NCBI GenBank assembly: GCA_910578505.1
Contig: CAJTPV010000039.1
Span: forward strand, 1-24,474
DNA: 24,474 nucleotides
Reading direction: 5' to 3'
Source of the DNA: an uncultured Oscillospiraceae bacterium
Lineage (GTDB): Bacteria; Bacillota; Clostridia; Oscillospirales; Oscillospiraceae
Below, in pieces: positions 22,729 through 24,474 of this stretch; the first letter of the stretch is position 1, and every line of letters begins with the position of its first letter. The notes beneath the pieces are model-generated. The model saw only the letters and a list, made by a program, of their open reading frames with translations, was not told the DNA's origin and did not search any database. The translations under genes and the position numbers were made by a program.

Positions 22729-22884
22729 TATACTCACGAACGATGAAATATGCCGGAATATGACCCCTCAGTCACGCTCCGCGTGCCAGCTCCCCTTTCA
22801 GGGGAGCCTTTTTTCATTCTCCTTTGGAAAGCCTCCCCTGAAAGGGGAGGGGGACCGCTTGCGGTGGAGGGGTCCTCCGAAAGG
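22729..22884. repeat. 156-bp palindromic repeat, copy 2 (REP/MITE-like)
   Basis: Nearly identical to 21186-21341 and in the same orientation. It lies between the predicted promoter (22928-22957) and the start of the 265-aa gene, so it would be transcribed as a long hairpin leader. TATACTCACG at its left edge is mirrored by CGCGAGTATA at 22914-22923, which may mark the ends of a slightly longer unit. Confidence 0.9.
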
Positions 22885-22927
22885 GAACGAGCCTCGCCGG
22901 TAAATCGTACCGACCGCGAGTATACTT

Positions 22928-22957
22928 ATTATATCGGAATACTTTTCATACAGTTAA
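22928..22957 (-). promoter_or_regulatory. Promoter of paralog operon
   Basis: Minus strand: -35 TTAACT (22957-22952), 18-base spacer, perfect -10 TATAAT (22933-22928). The rest of 22885-23026 shows no gene. Confidence 0.5.
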
Positions 22958-23026
22958 GACCGGCAAACAGAAAATTCTGAAATTTCCACTGCTGTAAGAA
23001 TCAGATGCAACGAATTTTCCCAGGTC

Positions 23027-24145
23027 TCAACTTACAACCTGCATAGATACCGTGTAGTGATCGGAGGTAATCTGGATTGCTTTGACTAAATTATCTTCAA
23101 TGGTAACTGCCGCGTTATACTGATGAAAATTTTCCGATTCAAACAAAACCTGCAAGTTCCATACTATTGTGCTTCCTTGAATAGATGAGTTGGACGACAG
23201 AATTTTAGCGGTCCTTTCGCCGCTAAATTGGCAATCCAAGAAACACTGGGCCAGATATCCGAGTTCACTTTTTTCAAAACTAGAAAACACTGTCTCCGCT
23301 TGTTCCCGTTCTTCTGTTTTTACGCTGCTGCCAAACTGTGGATTACCTGTGAGGTCCCCATCAAAGTAAAGTGCATCTACAGAATATCCGTTTTCCAGAA
23401 ATACAAACGGCTCAGCTGTCAGGGTTACCAAAAAATGACCGCCCGATTGGTTGACTTCGGAAATGGCAGTAAAATTTTTAGATATACCAGTTTGAGGATC
23501 GGACAATGTCCCGTTATAGGTGTGTCCCTGTCCATAGAATTTGTCTAACGCTGCAAGCACTGTAGAAATATCAGCTGATTCAATTTGACCTGTATTTCCA
23601 ACCACTGGTTCCGTCGGACTGGAAACAGATTCAGCGTTTGAACTATTTATTACTAAACCGTTGGCCACATCCCAGGTATAGTCCCAGCCAAATGCCTCCA
23701 CCGCAAACTCCCAAGTCAGTGGGAAGTATGTGATGTTATTGTAAGAAAGCAGCGGCCACTTAGAATTTTTGTTATCCACAAGTGTTCCGTTGACGTATAC
23801 TTGATAATTCACACGGCTGACTGGGACATTACCACGTCTGTTGCCGGAACCGATTTCTGCGACATAGGGGTTACGTTCACCGCTTTTAGCAATTGACAAC
23901 TTTTGCGATTCCCAATTGGAGGTAAGTCCTAGAAAGCGGCAGAGATGGTAGGTCATTGGGAAATAGGTAATGTCGTTAAATACGAGCATTGGATACTTCG
24001 CTGTGCTATTGTCAATTTTTACGCTATTGAGCGTCGTGGGACCGGTTGCGATTTGAGCAGTCATATTTGCCGCCCGGACAGTCGGAGACAGGCCCACCAA
24101 CAATAGGCAACAAAACAAAATACAGAGTATTTTTCGTGGTTTCAT
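23027..24145 (-). CDS. Secreted protein with two copper-amine-oxidase-type stalk repeats
   Basis: 372 residues with a clear signal peptide (MKPRKILCILFCCLLLVGLS, cleavage near VRAAN), so exported; cysteines in the hydrophobic core do not form a convincing lipobox. Two stalk-type repeats follow: about 49-87 (YPMLVFNDITYFPMTYHLCR, FLGLTSNWESQKLSI) and about 124-162 (WPLLSYNNITYFPLTWEFAV, FGWDYTWDVANGLVI). These domains are common on clostridial surface proteins. The C-terminal 180 residues are a beta-rich, unrecognised region. AGGAGG lies nine bases before the ATG. AT-richer than the central genes, suggesting an accessory locus. The predicted promoter is inside the adjacent MITE. Confidence 0.82.
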   Translation of the reverse strand: MKPRKILCILFCCLLLVGLSPTVRAANMTAQIATGPTTLNSVKIDNSTAKYPMLVFNDITYFPMTYHLCRFLGLTSNWESQKLSIAKSGERNPYVAEIGSGNRRGNVPVSRVNYQVYVNGTLVDNKNSKWPLLSYNNITYFPLTWEFAVEAFGWDYTWDVANGLVINSSNAESVSSPTEPVVGNTGQIESADISTVLAALDKFYGQGHTYNGTLSDPQTGISKNFTAISEVNQSGGHFLVTLTAEPFVFLENGYSVDALYFDGDLTGNPQFGSSVKTEEREQAETVFSSFEKSELGYLAQCFLDCQFSGERTAKILSSNSSIQGSTIVWNLQVLFESENFHQYNAAVTIEDNLVKAIQITSDHYTVSMQVVS

Positions 24146-24176
24146 CGTGTTTGTCCTCCTGTCGGTTAGTATGGCT

Positions 24177-24285
24177 AGTGTAGTGTTTCAATGAGGAATA
24201 GAAAAACAAGTACTCCACCAAAAGATTGCCGCTTCTAAATAAATAGTAGTACATGTTTAGCTAAATTTCAATGAAACACTACACT
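24177..24285. mobile_element. 109-bp MITE with TA-flanked terminal inverted repeats
   Basis: Left end GTGTAGTGTTTCA and right end TGAAACACTACAC are perfect mirror copies, each flanked by TA (in the palindromic context CTAG). The pairing extends inward with one mismatch (ATGAGG against TTTCAAT). TA flanks are the mark of IS630/Tc1-mariner-type insertion. No coding capacity inside, so it would need a transposase elsewhere. Confidence 0.7.
24243..24271 (-). promoter_or_regulatory. MITE-borne promoter reading into stalk gene
   Basis: Minus strand: -35 TTGAAA (24271-24266), 17-base spacer, -10 TACTAT (24248-24243). It lies entirely inside the MITE, about 100 bases before the stalk-protein start. 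AT-rich DNA makes chance matches likely. Confidence 0.45.
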
Positions 24286-24474
24286 AGTACAGCATCGTTG
24301 AATTAGCGATGAAAGATAACAGAGTTCTTCCTATTTTTCATCCTTTTAGTAGATTAAAATCCATTCCGGGACAATTCGCTGGGGCAAACCTCCTTTTCTT
24401 TAATTTTATCCCGGAAAGAATTGAGGCTTCGGTAGAATGTGTGGGTAGGAAAATCAGATATGGGCAGCATCTGC
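24286..24474. other. Right edge: inverted repeat, no assigned gene
   Basis: TTCCGGGA (24364-24371) and TCCCGGAA (24409-24416) form an inverted pair 37 bases apart, and AAAGGAGG lies between them on the minus strand. A plus-strand frame from ATG 24309 stays open to the window end (55 codons) but has no ribosome site and resembles nothing known. Confidence 0.35.

Noticed and set aside
21186..22884. The repeated palindromes as a CRISPR array
   Set aside because: Only two long copies 1.5 kb apart with genes between them and no spacers or cas genes.
24309..24474. Plus-strand frame open to the window end as a partial gene
   Set aside because: No ribosome site, no recognisable similarity, and a short length in AT-rich DNA; kept only as a note.

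Overview
The window looks like a GC-rich, low-oxygen gut Clostridia chromosome, most likely an Oscillospiraceae relative of Flavonifractor, Lawsonibacter or Oscillibacter. The reasons are the selenium-metabolism gene set, a DUF6465 protein, an amine-oxidase-stalk surface protein, strong GGAGG ribosome sites and the REP/MITE-like CCCCTTTCAGGGG repeats. This placement is inference from gene content; no rRNA or other marker is present. No tRNA, rRNA or CRISPR array was seen.

Left flank (1-3832), AT-richer and accessory-looking: an IS630-type transposase N-terminal ORF (-), an adjoining 5'-truncated secreted-type protein with a pre-peptidase C-terminal (PPC) domain, a 495-aa cytoplasmic-looking protein with an internal duplication, and a decayed stretch that may be an integrative-element relic.

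Selenium block (3833-10078): a minus-strand operon yedE - yedF - DUF3343 - selD, and on the plus strand a class V aminotransferase (cysteine desulfurase family) overlapping a LysR regulator. Together these are the well-known selenium trait genes: selenium import, carriage, selenophosphate synthesis, a PLP selenium/sulfur-releasing enzyme and a dedicated regulator. A TetR-CPBP protease pair sits between the two halves. No selA/selB or modified molybdenum hydroxylase lies in the window, so the use of the selenophosphate cannot be decided here.

Core metabolic block (10073-15605): an alpha/beta hydrolase, O-acetylhomoserine sulfhydrylase (metY) with a consensus promoter and an operator-like dyad at its start site, a TVP38/VTT membrane protein, DUF6465, and a citrate synthase followed by a small unknown gene.

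Signalling block (15797-18996): a LytTR response regulator and a GHKL histidine kinase, then two small charged or coiled-coil proteins. The same 9-N12-9 direct-repeat site, with the same 33-nt spacing to a -10-like box, occurs before the two-component operon and again before the two small genes. This predicts that the regulator controls both operons, and is the strongest unexplained signal in the window.

Right flank (19082-24474): a WYL regulator reading in frame into a zinc-ribbon protein that has its own ribosome site; a small membrane protein; two overlapping paralogous genes built from a repeated short module, bracketed by two near-identical 156-bp palindromic repeats; a secreted stalk-domain protein; and a 109-bp MITE with TA-flanked inverted ends that appears to carry that gene's promoter.
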